Positions 1 to 10,517 of a stretch of DNA of 64,000 nucleotides are shown in pieces. Below the pieces are notes generated by a model. The model did no database searches and was not told the DNA's origin. It saw only the letters and a list, made by a program, of their open reading frames with translations. The DNA is from Cyanophora paradoxa (lineage: Eukaryota > Glaucocystophyceae > Cyanophorales > Cyanophoraceae), in contig QPMI01000053.1 of NCBI GenBank assembly GCA_004431415.1, positions 26,001 to 90,000 on the forward strand, given 5' to 3'. The position numbers and the translations under genes were made by a program. Each line of letters opens with the position of its first letter. The stretch's first letter is position 1.

Positions 1-2596
1 TAGAGGTACTCCTGCAGAAACTATTCAAGATATTGCAAAAATGCACTGCAAGTCAATGCAACCCACCTTGTCCTCCTCAGACTGTGCCAATTTGTGAGAG
101 CACAAAATTATTAGCAATATAAACTCAACCCGGTGCTGCAGAACGCACGAGTTCTCTACCATGATCCTTAAGAAACTCACTCTCGCACTCCTTCAATTAA
201 GTCAGCAGTGCTTTAGAACACTAATAGAAATAAAGCTCGGGTAGCGCACCTGAACCCTCCGGTAGAATTTGTCGAACAAATCCATTGTTCGATCAATCTG
301 AAGAGCGTCGTTAAAGAGCAACTTCAAACTTCCACAGTATCAACCTCCTCTTGGCTTCACCTTCTCGAAATCGGACTCTTCAAACTTCCCAAGAAGGCGC
401 TCCATTCGCTGGCCCTGAATGGGAGATGAGTTCTGGCAAAAGAGCGGCTAACACATCGCATGAAACCTTCAGGTGAATGAAAAGAGATGCAATCGAAGAG
501 ACGATATGCTCCTCTTCTGCGTCTCCTTCCTCATCGCTCCTTCTGTGGCATTAGTATGCCAGAATAGTCTGAATGCTCCCACAAGATGCAAACCTCTTCT
601 TCTTCACCCGAGCATAGCTCCCCTGTAGATACAGTCACAAGCTTGGAAAAGGTTAAAGGACGGCAATGAGCCTTTTGCATATATGCCGAGAAGATCGTCT
701 TCAGCCCGAGAGCATCAACGAATCGCTCACATGCGCCTCCACATCTTTGCAGAGCAAAATCCAGGACCTCCGCCGCGAATTAAGATTAAATGAAATGTAT
801 CAAGAGAGAGAAGGGAGGGGGGCGGGGGGAGGGGGGGAGGGGGGGGGGGGGGGGCGCTCAAGCTGGGCACTTTTAAGGTACAGCGGCGAGCAGCCGGCTG
901 CTCCCTACGCATGGTCAGCATGAAAATGGAATATTTCGGGAAACGCGCTTTGAAATCGCGCACTTGGTGATTAGCAACATGAGCTCTATGCCTTCGCATT
1001 CAATAAACGTTGCCTGTTCGAAAACGTTTGTGTTTTCACGACCACAGAAAATATCATTGAACTCGAAACCTGAACAGGCGGATGCAACAGTGCAGCAGCA
1101 ACGCAGTCGAACAGATTCTCCATGACCTCTTCCTCTTCACTCGATCCAGGTGTTCGTTTCTTGTAGACCTACTCAACGGTCAAATGCGCGGCTGCAAGCA
1201 GGGGCAGGGCTTTAACGTGCTGCAACCAATCGGAGAAGGTGATCAAGTTTCTCTGGGTCCGAGAAAGTCTCACGGTTCTCCTTGGACTGCTGTAAGAGAA
1301 TGGCGAGAATCTCCGAGGCGTAGAGCTGATCATGTGTTATGAGCAATCACAATGGTGAGACACACATGCTTTACTTTGTTCTGATCAAATTCGCGGACAC
1401 GAAGCCTCCCAATCAACCATTTCATCAATGGGGTCTTCTGTTTGGCTAAGTTAGGAACCATTGACGAGTGCACTCGAAACGAAATAGCTCCGTACTTGGC
1501 ACACGATACTCGTTACTTCCGGCTTGACCTCAATCATGTTCTCGATAATGTTCTGGCGAAGTTGGTCAAAACACACTGCCAAAGAACACCGAATCAGCAG
1601 GTTCTCACGAGAGAGTTGTGGACTGCCTTGGCATCGGACTCATTGCCCTCGTCCAGGCGCCTATAACGTATGGTCAGTTTCTGGCAGTCCGATGTCAAAA
1701 TCCATTGCTTACTTGAGATTCTCAACAAGAAGTTCGACAACATTGTTTGCAAGCAGTGCATCCACGAGAACCTGTTGATGGCCGATACGAGGCGGGGATG
1801 GTGAGGGAAAACAGGTGTAAACCCGAAAGCACAGGGGGGCAGCACGAACAGCCGAGTCTTGCAGATTAGCAACTGCGTCTGGCTCTGTGAGCTCCTGCAG
1901 TAGCTCCAACGCATCGCCAGCAATATCTGGTTGGCCATTTGAAATGCGTGATTTCACCTCCTGAAAATGAACCCTCGAGCTCTCACCGGTGTTCTCGTGA
2001 GCAAGCAGGCCAGTGATGGACTGAGTGGCGTTGAGCTCCACGAGATCCGCAAAAAGCTCTGGCGACGCGGCGACGACATGCATTTTCTTGATTTCGTCGT
2101 GTAGCTCAACCTCGGAGTCGACAAATCTGTGGCGGCGATTCAACAAACCGGTGCGCTCGCGCACGCTCAGCCTGCACGTACTTGTCCGGCTGCGGAGGCG
2201 CGTCAGCTACGAAAAGAGCAACAGCGACTTGGCTTCATGAAGCCAACGGACCTGGTCCGGAAACTTCACGCGCATCTCTTGGTTGCGTGTGAGCTTCCTC
2301 TCGAAGGCGAGGACCTGCTTCTTGAGCCTGCGCTAGAGTTGATCTCTCGATTCGAACGCGACAAGGCGCCAGGCGGGAGCACCCAAAGAGATCGAGCGCC
2401 TCCACGGCCGGCGCTTGCTCGAGGAGCTGGAGGATATCCTGCGCACGAGACCCGCTCGTTTTCAGCGACGCCGTACGCGCGCGCACGCGCTGCCGTGCAC
2501 CTCCTCCGTGCGAACGTCCGGCCCAGCGGCGTCCTCGTCGTAAAGCGGCGCCTCGCGCAAGTCCAGCTCGGGTTCGCCATCCGCTTTCCGCTTCAT
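1..2596 (-). CDS. CTNNBL1: Beta-catenin-like protein 1 (CTNNBL1), spliceosome-associated ARM-repeat protein; 3' part beyond window
   Basis: Homologue of the nuclear ARM-repeat protein that binds the Prp19/CDC5L complex of the spliceosome. The likely start at 2596 reads MKRKADGEPELDL. Family blocks follow in order: FERKLTRNQEMRVKFPDQV, then DEIKKMHVVAASPELFADLV and LNATQSITGLLAHENT (around 2000-2160), RLDEGNESDAKAVHNSL (around 1640), PLMKWLIGRLRVREFDQNK (around 1400), LYASEILAILLQQSKENR (around 1300), EEEEVMENLFDCVAAALL (around 1110), CERFVDALGLKTIFSAYM (around 680) and LLGKFEESDFEKV (around 390). Short GT-AG introns separate them; one holds a long C-run (G-run on the + strand, 820-860). The last visible exon (about 60-130) continues off the left edge, so roughly the C-terminal hundred residues are missing. 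Identification is firm from collinear matches; exact exon borders are approximate. Confidence 0.88.
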
Positions 2597-3355
2597 GAGT
2601 CCCGCAGGCCGGCGCAATCAGGCAAAAGAGACTGGCTGGATTCGAACCCGAGTCACGCAAGGCGCAATTTGATTGCTCAGCATGTGCATGCATGAGCTCG
2701 ATCGAGCTCGAGCTACGCTTATACGTATAAAAAGGGGGATCGAGCGCGCGAGCTCGAGCTCGACCTCGAGGCCTAGCCTAGTACTAGTAGCTATATATAT
2801 AGGGGCCTGGGGCGGGGGGGGGGATCCGATGATCGAATTGAAGGCCTCCTCTCGATCCTTCCAGATCTATATATGTATAGCTCCTCTCCTTGATATTCGC
2901 TAGTATATTTGAAGTACCCCGCGCAGCGGTCGACAGTCCAAGGGCTCAGTCGGATAGAGATTAAATATTGAAGGCGTGCGAGCCATGCCCTAAGGCTCTT
3001 CCGTTCTTCAAATCCAAGCCCCAAGATCCAGATCAAAAGCCCCCAGCTGCAGGTCCGTATCAAAGCCCTGGCCTTGTCTGCACCTGCTGAGCCCAAAATC
3101 GCAGGCGGGTGGCGGGTTAGGGAGCGTCAGAAATGCCAGAGGGGATGGCGTGCAGGGCCGCACGGCGCAGTCGAGCATGCGCATGCAATATGGTCGAGGT
3201 CCAGCCATCCCTACCGTAGCACTGATCAGGACAATCCGATGATCGCGCAAATTCGCTTCACACGATGGTTGCGGTCTTTGCGAATGCAGCGGCAGTGGCG
3301 AACGTGGCGCGCACAAGCTCCAGAGATGAGGAGGGCCCGCGCTGGGGCTCTCCAG
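2597..3355. other. Intergenic, no gene recognised
   Basis: Upstream side of the CTNNBL1 gene. The first 200 bases are dense in short self-complementary words (CTCGAG, GAGCTC, TATACGTATA, CTAG), followed by a G-run near 2814-2823. Long open frames on both strands look like chance products of GC-rich DNA. I see no conserved protein until the fragment that starts near 3357. Confidence 0.5.
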
Positions 3356-3356
3356 C

Positions 3357-3452
3357 AATCCGAGCAAGCGTTCTGGCGAGCTTTTCGTCCTGGCGTACAC
3401 GCCGCTCTGGATTGGCGCGGTCGCCGTGCTGGTCGCGCCGCGCCAGTACGAG
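3357..3452 (+). pseudogene. Exon fragment resembling cycloeucalenol cycloisomerase (CPI1)
   Basis: Translating from 3357 gives NPSKRSGELFVLAYTP, then LWIGAVAVLVAPRQYE, with a clear hydrophobic helix. This matches the N-terminal part of plant cycloeucalenol cycloisomerase, a membrane enzyme of phytosterol synthesis, where the family reads NPSKRWGE followed by an FYTPFW-type helix. An acceptor-like TCTCCAG precedes it and a stop lies upstream in the same frame, so it looks like the start of an exon. I find no following exon of that enzyme. Instead the sequence runs into a copy of part of the 35-kb gene (3475-3548). It is therefore probably a captured or decayed piece, although a first coding exon starting at 3265 cannot be excluded. 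Confidence 0.45.
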
Positions 3453-3474
3453 GCACGGAAAGACACGATGTTTC

Positions 3475-3548
3475 AGGCCCACGGAAGCATGACCCGAACC
3501 CGTTGTCCGGCAAAACCGAATATGAAGATTCGATCAGAGGGTCAGCCT
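3475..3548 (+). repeat. Partial copy of an exon of the unknown gene at 35.0-35.6 kb
   Basis: This stretch matches about 35150-35220 closely and encodes DPNPLSGKTEYEDSIRGS, where the 35-kb gene has DPNPLSGTTEYKDSIRGS. Similarity fades on both sides. It lies directly after the CPI1-like fragment, so two unrelated gene pieces are joined here. Confidence 0.7.
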
Positions 3549-3559
3549 AGCCGAAGACA

Positions 3560-4529
3560 ACATCATTTTGCCGAGTGTGGCGAGCTTCGAGATCGATTCT
3601 TCCCGGTGTCGGTGGTGGTGACCCAAAAATGTCCTTCAAGCATACCTCCTCGCGCGCAGCAGCGCCCTCCCAAGCGCCCAGGGCCCCGTCCTCGTCGTCG
3701 CCCTGACGCCTGCAGGGGGGGCAGGGGGCGGGGGGGGGGGGGGGGGGGGGGGGGGGGGCGGACGACCGTCAGGAGGAGCAGGAGGACCACCATCGGGGGG
3801 GGGGGGGGGGGATTAGGACGGACGAAGGCTGCGAGGCGCTCTGTGTCGATAACTTTAAAGGTGTGCCATGATTTCGCGGAGTGCAGCGAGCTTCGAGATC
3901 GATTCTTCCCGGTGTCGGTGGTGGTGACCCAAAAATGTCCTTCAAGCATACCTCAGCGCCCTCCGAAGCGCCCAGACCCCCGTCCCCGTCCTCGCCCCGA
4001 AGCCTGCAGGGAGGGGCGGACGACCATCAGAGCAGAAGGAGGTCGCGGCTCGCGGTGTGGCGCACGAACGGGCCATGTCTGAATTCGAAGGCTGCGCTGG
4101 CTCGGAACTGGCGGCTAAGAGGTCATCGAACGAGAGCTCAACGGGTCTATTTTTAAGCTCAGTCTCAGTCTCTCGCCCCCGAGGAATTTTGGAGCCGAGA
4201 CTCGGGGGCGGTGGGGCGAGCGACGGAAGCGGCGGAGCGGTAGCTGTCTTCTCCGCTCTGTTCTCTGCTGCAGAGCGGATAACTACGATGGGGAAACGCC
4301 GAGGAGGGGCGACGTCGTCTTCGGCCGACGCTTCGCTCGCTGAATCTGCACGCTGGCCTCGGGGGCCGGGCTCGCTGGGGGTATCGCGGCCAGCGCTGGC
4401 GAAGCTAACGGCCTGTATCGATACAGGAGGCGGCGGAGCAGCCGGGACCGGCTCTGCCGGCGCAGCCGGATCCGCATCCGTCGGCGGCGGACCGCGACGG
4501 CGTCGAAAGCATCCGCAACACACCGTCAT
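3560..4529 (-). CDS. Hypothetical protein with cysteine-rich N terminus (start of gene clear, 3' exons uncertain)
   Basis: An ATG at 4529 opens MTVCCGCFRRRRGPPP, followed by a Pro/Ala/Ser-rich, low-complexity stretch and a block reading NRPVELSFDDLLAASSEPA. The N-terminal Cys cluster next to basic residues could be a palmitoylation or membrane-tethering signal; that is inference. Further downstream the minus strand carries HFWVTTTDTGKNRSRSS twice (from the duplicated segments at 3581-3648 and 3887-3954), with long C-runs between them that look like intron DNA. I do not recognise a family. The 5' exon is plausible as coding; the rest of the gene model is a guess. Confidence 0.4.
3581..3954. 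repeat. Direct duplication of about 68 bp plus diverged flank, separated by poly-G tracts
   Basis: The segment 3581-3648 recurs almost exactly at 3887-3954, and similarity continues in weaker form for about 65 bp to the right of both. The spacer holds G-runs at about 3725-3760 and 3795-3810. It may be a tandem exon plus intron duplication inside the minus-strand gene. Confidence 0.75.
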
Positions 4530-5186
4530 GCTGAGTTTGATGCACGGCGAGCGCCGTGGCTCGGGAAACGCGAAATGCGCATAGGTCGAAGAGTGAAGGC
4601 CAAGCTCTAAGGTCTAAGGGACCAGAGTTAAGTGGGCGATTTGGGCGGAACTTGGGCTCGGGAAGTTGGTCGGAACTTGGTCGGAGTTGGTCGGAACTTG
4701 GTCCTCCGACCAGGGTACGCTACATTTCGTTCACCCGCAAGCCAGGCTTAGCCAGCGGTCCCCCGCAGCCGCTGTTCTTCAGTTCTTCAGTAGGCCCTGG
4801 CGCTCGAGGGCGCGGATCCGGCCGGACGTCGCCGATGCCGGCGAGGGAGCGGATTCTCTATCGTGCGGCATCCACCAGCTCCAGAGCCGGGGCGCCGGTG
4901 GGGGGCGGGCAGGATGAGGAGCAGGCTATAGCTAGGAGGAGGAGCTGCGTACCAGAGGCGCGGACGCTGTCCAGGCCCGGCATCCGGCGGCCACGTGCCT
5001 GCCCCCACAGCGGCGCCCACAGCGCCGGATGCACGCCCTCCGCGACACGCCCGCCCCACTGGACCGTCAACAGGCGACGGGCGGACGTCAGGCGGGCTGC
5101 GGGGCGCGGCCCCGCCCGGATTCGAACCCCAGGTCTCTGACGGCCCCCGACTGCGAACGCAGGGAGCTGTACCTGGTCCCTTGCAA

Positions 5187-5773
5187 ATGGCGACCGCCCG
5201 CGAGTTCACCGTTGAAGGTTCGAGCTGCAGCGCTTGTAGCTCGAGATGCGCGCATATCGCGAAGCGCGTCTAACCGTCGGCACTCTCGCGCGCTCCGCCG
5301 CCAGAGCTGAAGAAGCACCGGACGAAGAACGACTGCTGGCTCGCCATCAACGGGAAGGTCCGCGCGCAGCCCCCATGCCGCCTTCTTCGACCCGTGCGAG
5401 GTTGTCTGTGCGGCTAGGTCTACGATGTGACGCCGTTCATGGATGAGCATCCCGGCGGCCCCGAGGTGATGCTGGATTCGACCGGTTCGGCCTTGGTGGC
5501 AACTGCAGTTTGCAGGACCTCGCTGACGCGACCGCAGGGCGTGACGCGACGCAGGACTTCGACGACGTGGGGCACTCCGACGAGGCTCGCAAGATGCTCG
5601 AGAAGTATCTCATCGGAGTTTACAATGGCCCCAGTGGGGCGAGCTCGAAAAAGGACGACGTCAAGCGGTCAAAGCCAGAGGGGACCGAGTCCTCTGGGCT
5701 TTCCAAGATCGCCCTTCCCCTGTTGGTCGTCGCGGCTGCAGTTGTCGCGAAGTACGTTTTCAAGCTCTGGTAG
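5187..5773 (+). CDS. Cytochrome b5, tail-anchored
   Basis: Small haem protein that passes electrons to membrane desaturases and hydroxylases on the ER or outer mitochondrial membrane. Four exons can be read: 5187-5217, 5305-5357, 5418-5484 and 5538-5773, joined by GT-AG introns of 53-87 nt, giving 128 residues. It starts MATAREFTVEELKKH, continues NDCWLAINGK and VYDVTPFMDEHPGG (HPGG holds the first haem-ligand His), then DATQDFDDVGHSDEA (second haem-ligand His), and ends with a hydrophobic tail IALPLLVVAAAVVAKYVF just before the stop, the usual C-terminal anchor. Length and order fit the family well. Confidence 0.93.
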
Positions 5774-6014
5774 CTGGATCCCCAATTTCAATCTCTATCA
5801 TCTGTCTACCACCTACGAGAGTTAGCAGTTTCAATTGTGAAAGCATCTGGACACGAACTACGCACTGTAGCAACCTGCTCTATTCTTAAGGTTCGGGTGC
5901 ACGGGACTCCGCCGAGCAGTACTCCGCACTCGAACGAAACGATCCATGCCTTTGAGGGAGAAGAGCATAACCCGCAAAGCTGGAGGGGGCGGCGCTGGGC
6001 CATAGACCTTCTAG

Positions 6015-6485
6015 CATTTGGAAAGGCATTAAACTTTAAAACGCAAGTCCGGGCTACAAGTGTGGGTACACTGCGGCCGCCAGGTCCGGACTGCGGGCCC
6101 AGCCCCCCAGCGAGCTGGCCCGCGGCCGGGCCCTTCGTGGCCCCCTAAGGGGAGTAATGCGCCTCCCCACGGACACTCTGGCTGGCTGGCATGACGCGCC
6201 CCCCCCCGGCGCCGACCGCAGGCTGACTCCATGTCGGGCCCCCAGGGCCCGTAGGGGCTCCCGCCACCGCCCCAAGACAACCCCCGCCGCCACAAGCACC
6301 CGGCGTGCGGGCACCTGTAGCTCTAGCTAGCCAGAGTGTCTGCGGGAGGGCGCATTACTCTCCTTACGGGGCCACGCAGGGCCCGCCCGGCCAGCTCCCT
6401 GGTGGGCTGGGCCCACGGCCGCGGCGGCCGCAGTGCATCCCACACTTGTAGCCCGGACTTGCGTTTTGAGGACGTGTCCAAATAA
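6015..6485. mobile_element. Complete copy of fold-back repeat family A (MITE-like)
   Basis: The left end reads CATTTGGA, then AACGCAAGTCCGGGCTACAA and GTGTGGG; the right end is the inverse (CCACACTTGTAGCCCGGACT, GCGTTTT, then TCCAAAT). The terminal inverted repeats are about 55 bp, and the GC-rich interior is itself partly self-complementary. No open frame is convincing. Partial copies occur near 9658, 16440-16800, 19210-19256, 33950-34060, 34620-34665, 35605-35930, 36795-36960, 42515-42550, 48360-48540 and 52205-52610. The right end lies about 27 bp downstream of the LST8 stop codon. I could not fix a target-site duplication. Confidence 0.75.
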
Positions 6486-6510
6486 TCGCAATCGACTAAA
6501 CCTAAATCCT

Positions 6511-7899
6511 TCAGCCTTCAGGGGCAGAATCATTCAAAGCAACACAGACAACAGCCTTGTGATGGCCAGTGTAGTGTCGAATTGTCTGTGGAGAGTGCCA
6601 GTTGAGTGGAGACTGGAGCACAGAGTCGGGGCACTTTTACCTCTCCTTGTGACAAATCCCAGAGCTTGGCGGAGTTGTCCGAAGATGCTGTCACAAGGTA
6701 TGCAGAGTCTGCAGAGAAGACACAGTCCCAAACCTAGATTCCTGTCAGCTGCAGTTTTGCCTCATCAGGCCGAAAAGAAAACAAACCCATTGCTTGTGAC
6801 CCAGCAGCTGTCTTTCCAAACTCTGATCTTCGACATTCCAGAGTTTGACACTATGATCTGCTGATGTGGTCGCCATCAACCTGTCAAAGGGGTGAGAATG
6901 ACCGCATTCAAGGAACTATAACGTTGAGGAGACGCACTTCGCATCTGGAGAAAGAAGGCATTTCAATATATATGTATCATGGGCCTGGAGTGCTGTCAGT
7001 TGACTTGAGAGATTGGAATGATCTGTTCACAGGCCTGTAGCCTGACGCATGGGGCGTCCGGAGTGAGCTTCTCCGCCCGCGGGAAGGTCCACAGGAACAC
7101 TGTGCCTTTGTTGTTTGCTGCTGTCATGCATGTACCATCTAGCGCAGTGGAGACTGAGCGAATTGCCACCTCCCCCGCTGGAGCCTGTGTAAACAGTATT
7201 ACAGGCCACCACAAATTCGGAGAGTGCAGACCATTTCCACACTACATGCGTCGGCTGTCAAGTCCCACACACGCAAGTTGCCATTTTGGTCACCCGAGAT
7301 GAGCTCGGTCTGAATAGGAGATTGTGAAAACGCTTGAAACCGCAGGGATTATTGGCTGAACCTGGTTGGCGTGGAGAGCCACACTTGTAACAGGAGCTCT
7401 ACACTCATACTCGCGCTGAAATGTTGGTGTTCTGCGCACCGTCAATGCATGCATGTGGCATCGAGGTAACGACGTAAAGCTTGCCTCAAGTCCCAGAGCT
7501 TGACTGTGCCGTCTTCGCTGCCAGTAAACATCCACTTGCCATCATTCTGAAATCCAAGCGCCGTGATATTGTTCGTGTGCCCCTCAAAGCTGTTGACCTG
7601 CCTTTCCGGTCAGACCGCAAACGAAACCGCGCCAAGGCTCGCGCACTGGATTCGGGTTGTTCGTGTTGATTTCGAAGAGGCGAACGTGCGGATTTCCTGC
7701 CGCCGCGATATACTGCTTGTCGGGCGTAATCTCTAGCCTGTTCACTTGCTGCACGCTCGTCTCGGCGAAAGACGACTGAGAGATAGCATGGGGCACACAC
7801 CGAGTCTGCGTACTGAAGGATACGGTGGCAGATCCCGCTCGGCGCCTGCCAGAAGCGGATTGTGTGGTCGTAGCCCGCGGTTGCGAGGATCACTGACAT
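6511..7899 (-). CDS. LST8: LST8 (MLST8/GbetaL), WD40 subunit of TOR complexes
   Basis: Seven-bladed beta-propeller that binds the TOR kinase domain in TORC1 and TORC2. The start at 7899 reads [20 protein letters not shown], then [13 protein letters not shown]. After an intron come [19 protein letters not shown] and [13 protein letters not shown], then [32 protein letters not shown] (around 7480-7590), [81 protein letters not shown] and finally [17 protein letters not shown] with the stop at 6511-6513. Blade order and length (about 310 residues) match the family throughout. There are at least seven short introns. Confidence 0.93.
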
Positions 7900-8624
7900 C
7901 TGTAGCGCTAGAGCCGCGCAGTCGGGACACGTCCCAGCAACAGCGCGTATCCCGTTGCCGCAGCCGCCCGACGCACGCAGCTAAGGGGTGCAGCGCTCTC
8001 AAGCGCTGCGCTCACAAGCGCCTCGATCGACTAATCCTATACCCCCAGACTGAGCTGCTGAGCTGCTGCTCAGCTGCTGCTGAGCTGCTGCTCGGCTGCT
8101 GCTGCCGCTGCAGGGCCCTGCCGCGTCAGCTGCGGCGGTTGCGTTTCAGCGCGCGGCGGTTGCGTTTCAGCGCGTTTAAAAGCGTGCGCAAGGAGTGCGA
8201 GCTCGGCATTCTGCGTTGGGCGAGAGCAGCTGCGCATGCAGCTCGGCGGCGCCGGTGCGTGGCGCCGGCGCTGCGTCCTCGGGCGCTGTCATCCTCGAGC
8301 TCGCGAGGTGCGATGGCCTTCAGATCTGGGCTCTCCCAGGATCGCTAACGCTCCGTACGCGTGGCTCTCGCGCGCAGATTACGATTACGATTTTTACGAT
8401 CGCAGGATGAATTAGCTGCGCTAGCTAGCTCTCCCTCCGGTTGGTTGACCACCAACCGCTTCCGCCCACAGTCTTGTGCGGCGCCGGTTAGCGCGTGGAC
8501 CGGATAGAGGGGCTCCGTTCCCCAGGACACTCCCTTTGTTCACAGCGTCGAAGTCGTGCCGTATGCACGTAGTGTGTGCTGTACCCGTAGACGCGTGTGT
8601 CACAGGCCGAGTTTGTTCAATTGC
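7900..8624. other. Intergenic between LST8 and COQ9: triplet-like and short tandem repeats, likely promoters
   Basis: Both neighbours start here and diverge. 8045-8110 is an imperfect CTG/GCTG-rich run, and a 20-base unit beginning GCGGTTGCGTTTCAGCGCG is repeated at about 8137-8176. A short (GATTAC) run lies near 8378-8400. The last 85 bases before the COQ9 start are duplicated in inverse orientation at 25480-25562. Confidence 0.6.
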
Positions 8625-9614
8625 ATGCTTGCGAGGCGAATCGGAGCCTGCACCCGCGCCGCCGCTGCGGCGCGCGCCCCGAAGAGTCGTGGCCTGCTGG
8701 CCGCACGCCACGGATCATGCTCTCTGCACGTAACCAGCTACGTCCATCGGAACGCAGCCGCCGACGAGCGCTCGCGGGAACAACACGCTGACGCCAGGGA
8801 GGCGGGCGATGCGTCTGGCGCCGGTCAGGATCCGAAAGAACGCATTCTTGAGCGCGCTCTTGGCCTCGTCCAGCGCATGGGTTGGACCACAGAGGCGCTC
8901 GCGGCGGCGGCGTCCGAGCTCGGGTATTCCCATATGGCACACGGCCTGTTCCCGCGCGGCGGAGGGGACCTCATCTTGTTTTTTGTGCGCAAGTGCAACA
9001 GGGAACTCTCACGCCAGCTACAACACCGTGACCTGCAGTCGTGCGTGCACGCGCCTCGAGCCTGCCCGTACTGCAGTGGCTCAGTCTGTGCGCAGCTTGA
9101 AAGTGCGAGATCGCATTAAGACCGCTGTCCGCATCCGCCTCGAGATGATGTCACCTCTGATCAGCTCTTGGCCCCAGGTGCTTTCCTCGTCTTCGATGCT
9201 CACATTCTCTCTTGGCAACCGCACGGCAGGCAATGGCGACACTTGCGCTTCCCCAGAACGCCCCCGATGCAGCCCAGGAACTTGCATTCCTTGTGGATGA
9301 CATGTGGCATTACGCTGGCGATTCAGCTGTCGATGTGAGCTCTTTCTTGACCCTTCCTGCTTGATTTCGAAATTCTCACGACTTCACAGATCAACTGGTA
9401 TACAAAGCGTGGACTCCTCGCTGGCGTTTACACGGCAACAGAGTTGTACATGTTGACGGACTACTCATTGAATTTCGAGGATACGTGGCGGTTTCTGGAT
9501 CGCCGTGTAGATGACGTCATTCTCGTTGGACGAACCCTCAACCAAGCCTCGGCAGGCTCCGCGGATTTTCTGGGCTCAGCGCTAAGAAGTCTCGGTTCTC
9601 TCTTTGCTCGTTAA
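8625..9614 (+). CDS. COQ9: COQ9, lipid-binding ubiquinone biosynthesis protein (mitochondrial)
   Basis: Accessory protein of ubiquinone synthesis that binds lipid intermediates and supports the hydroxylase COQ7. The chosen ATG at 8625 gives MLARRIGACTRAAAAARAP, an arginine/alanine-rich presequence. The mature part has RILERALGLVQRMGWTTEAL, GGGDLILFFVRKCNRELSRQ, then after introns VRDRIKTAVRIRLEMMSPLI, LAFLVDDMWHYAGDSAVD (the family hallmark MVDDMWHYAGD), INWYTKRGLLAGVYTATELY and NFEDTWRFLDRRVDDV, ending SLGSLFAR. Introns fall near 9030-9079, 9179-9223 and 9336-9390. All parts are in family order. Confidence 0.92.
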
Positions 9615-9657
9615 TGGAGATGTGCACGTCTTAGCTAGCTTTAGGCATACGTGCGTA

Positions 9658-9677
9658 TTAAGTACGTGTCCAAATGC
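9658..9677. repeat. Isolated terminus of repeat family A downstream of COQ9
   Basis: TTAAGTACGTGTCCAAATGC is the inverse of the family A terminus. It lies 44 bp after the COQ9 stop without the rest of the element. Confidence 0.55.
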
Positions 9678-9766
9678 TAATCAGCTGGAGCTATCTGGGG
9701 GTTGCGATTACGGTTGAGGTCTATAGGCTCCGTACTTCGTACTTAGTGGAATAGAGTCTAGGTCTA

Positions 9767-10390
9767 TACTGCTCTTTCTAAGCGACGGGCGCGCCGGACC
9801 TCCTACCTACAGCGCTTTAACTGTACCCGTGCTGTTTGGGTGAGTAGGGCTATGCCTTGCAAGGGTAGCCCTTGCGGTCAAGGCCACTTTTTGGGCGGTC
9901 AAGGGTGCCTTGACAAGGGTGGACTTCGCATCAAGGGCCCCTTAAGGGTTCGCCATACAAAAAATTTGTATGGGAGAGCATGTGCACCGGTACCCCATGA
10001 CCCCCCTACGCAGACCAGATTGGTGGAAAACAGCTTAGTTTTGACCAATAAACGTTGTCTAGATTGAGTGCAAGGTAGTAGATCATGTATCTGATCGAGT
10101 TTATAGCTCTGAGTTGAGTTGCTCTCGAGCTCGCTTCACGTTTTGTATGGCGCATTTTTTGTATGGGGAACCCTTAAGGGCCCTTATTCAAGGGCGACCT
10201 CCGGTCAAGGGTACCTTGTCAAGGACGACCAAACCCTCAAGGCGTACCCCTATGGGTGAGAGCGTAACCCGCAGGGACTGGTGCCCTGATGGAGAAAAGG
10301 GGATGGGAGCCTAGCTAGCTACGAGCTGAGCAGGCGCTTCGCGTCCACACCCGTGCCGTAGCGGATCAGGATGCCCCTGCGAGAGTACGA
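9767..10390 (-). mobile_element. Fanzor-derived family B 3' end, copy B1, split by a hAT-like insertion
   Basis: From TGCTCTTTCTAAG at 9767 the sequence follows the shared 3' end of the Fanzor element, is interrupted after GGGTGAG at 9844, and resumes at 10253 with GGGTGAGAGCG. It then runs through the mirror of the last coding exon (minus-strand stop in CTACGAGC near 10320) to CTGCGAGAG near 10388, where homology stops. Only the end of the ORF and the downstream region remain. Confidence 0.75.
9845..10252. mobile_element. hAT-like non-autonomous transposon (MITE), 408 bp, with 8-bp target-site duplication
   Basis: The element begins TAGGGCTATGCC and ends GGCGTACCCCTA, so the termini are inverted repeats of the TAGGG type. 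The inverse similarity runs for roughly 100 bp on each side with many CAAGGG words and the core CATACAAAAAAT. It is flanked on both sides by TGGGTGAG (9837-9844 and 10253-10260), a perfect 8-bp duplication of the interrupted family B sequence. Terminal motif and 8-bp duplication fit the hAT superfamily. No transposase frame is present, so it depended on one elsewhere. Confidence 0.82.
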
Positions 10391-10517
10391 TTACGATCGC
10401 TCAGTGCAATGTGACCGTTAGCGGCGACTTTGAAAAGCCACACCTGCCTGCGCTGCCCGATAGCCGTCAGCTCATAGGTTGACCGCCTGCGCTCAATAGT
10501 GTCCTGCAGGCAGGGAG

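Noticed and set aside
2635-2665. tRNA T-arm (GGATTCGAACC) near 2640
   Set aside because: No D-arm or acceptor stem nearby; the motif is likely chance.
5100-5200. tRNA on the minus strand, from GGTTCGAATCC near 5118
   Set aside because: Box B-like motif present, but T-stem pairing fails after two pairs, and no acceptor or anticodon stem can be formed; it lies just upstream of cytochrome b5.
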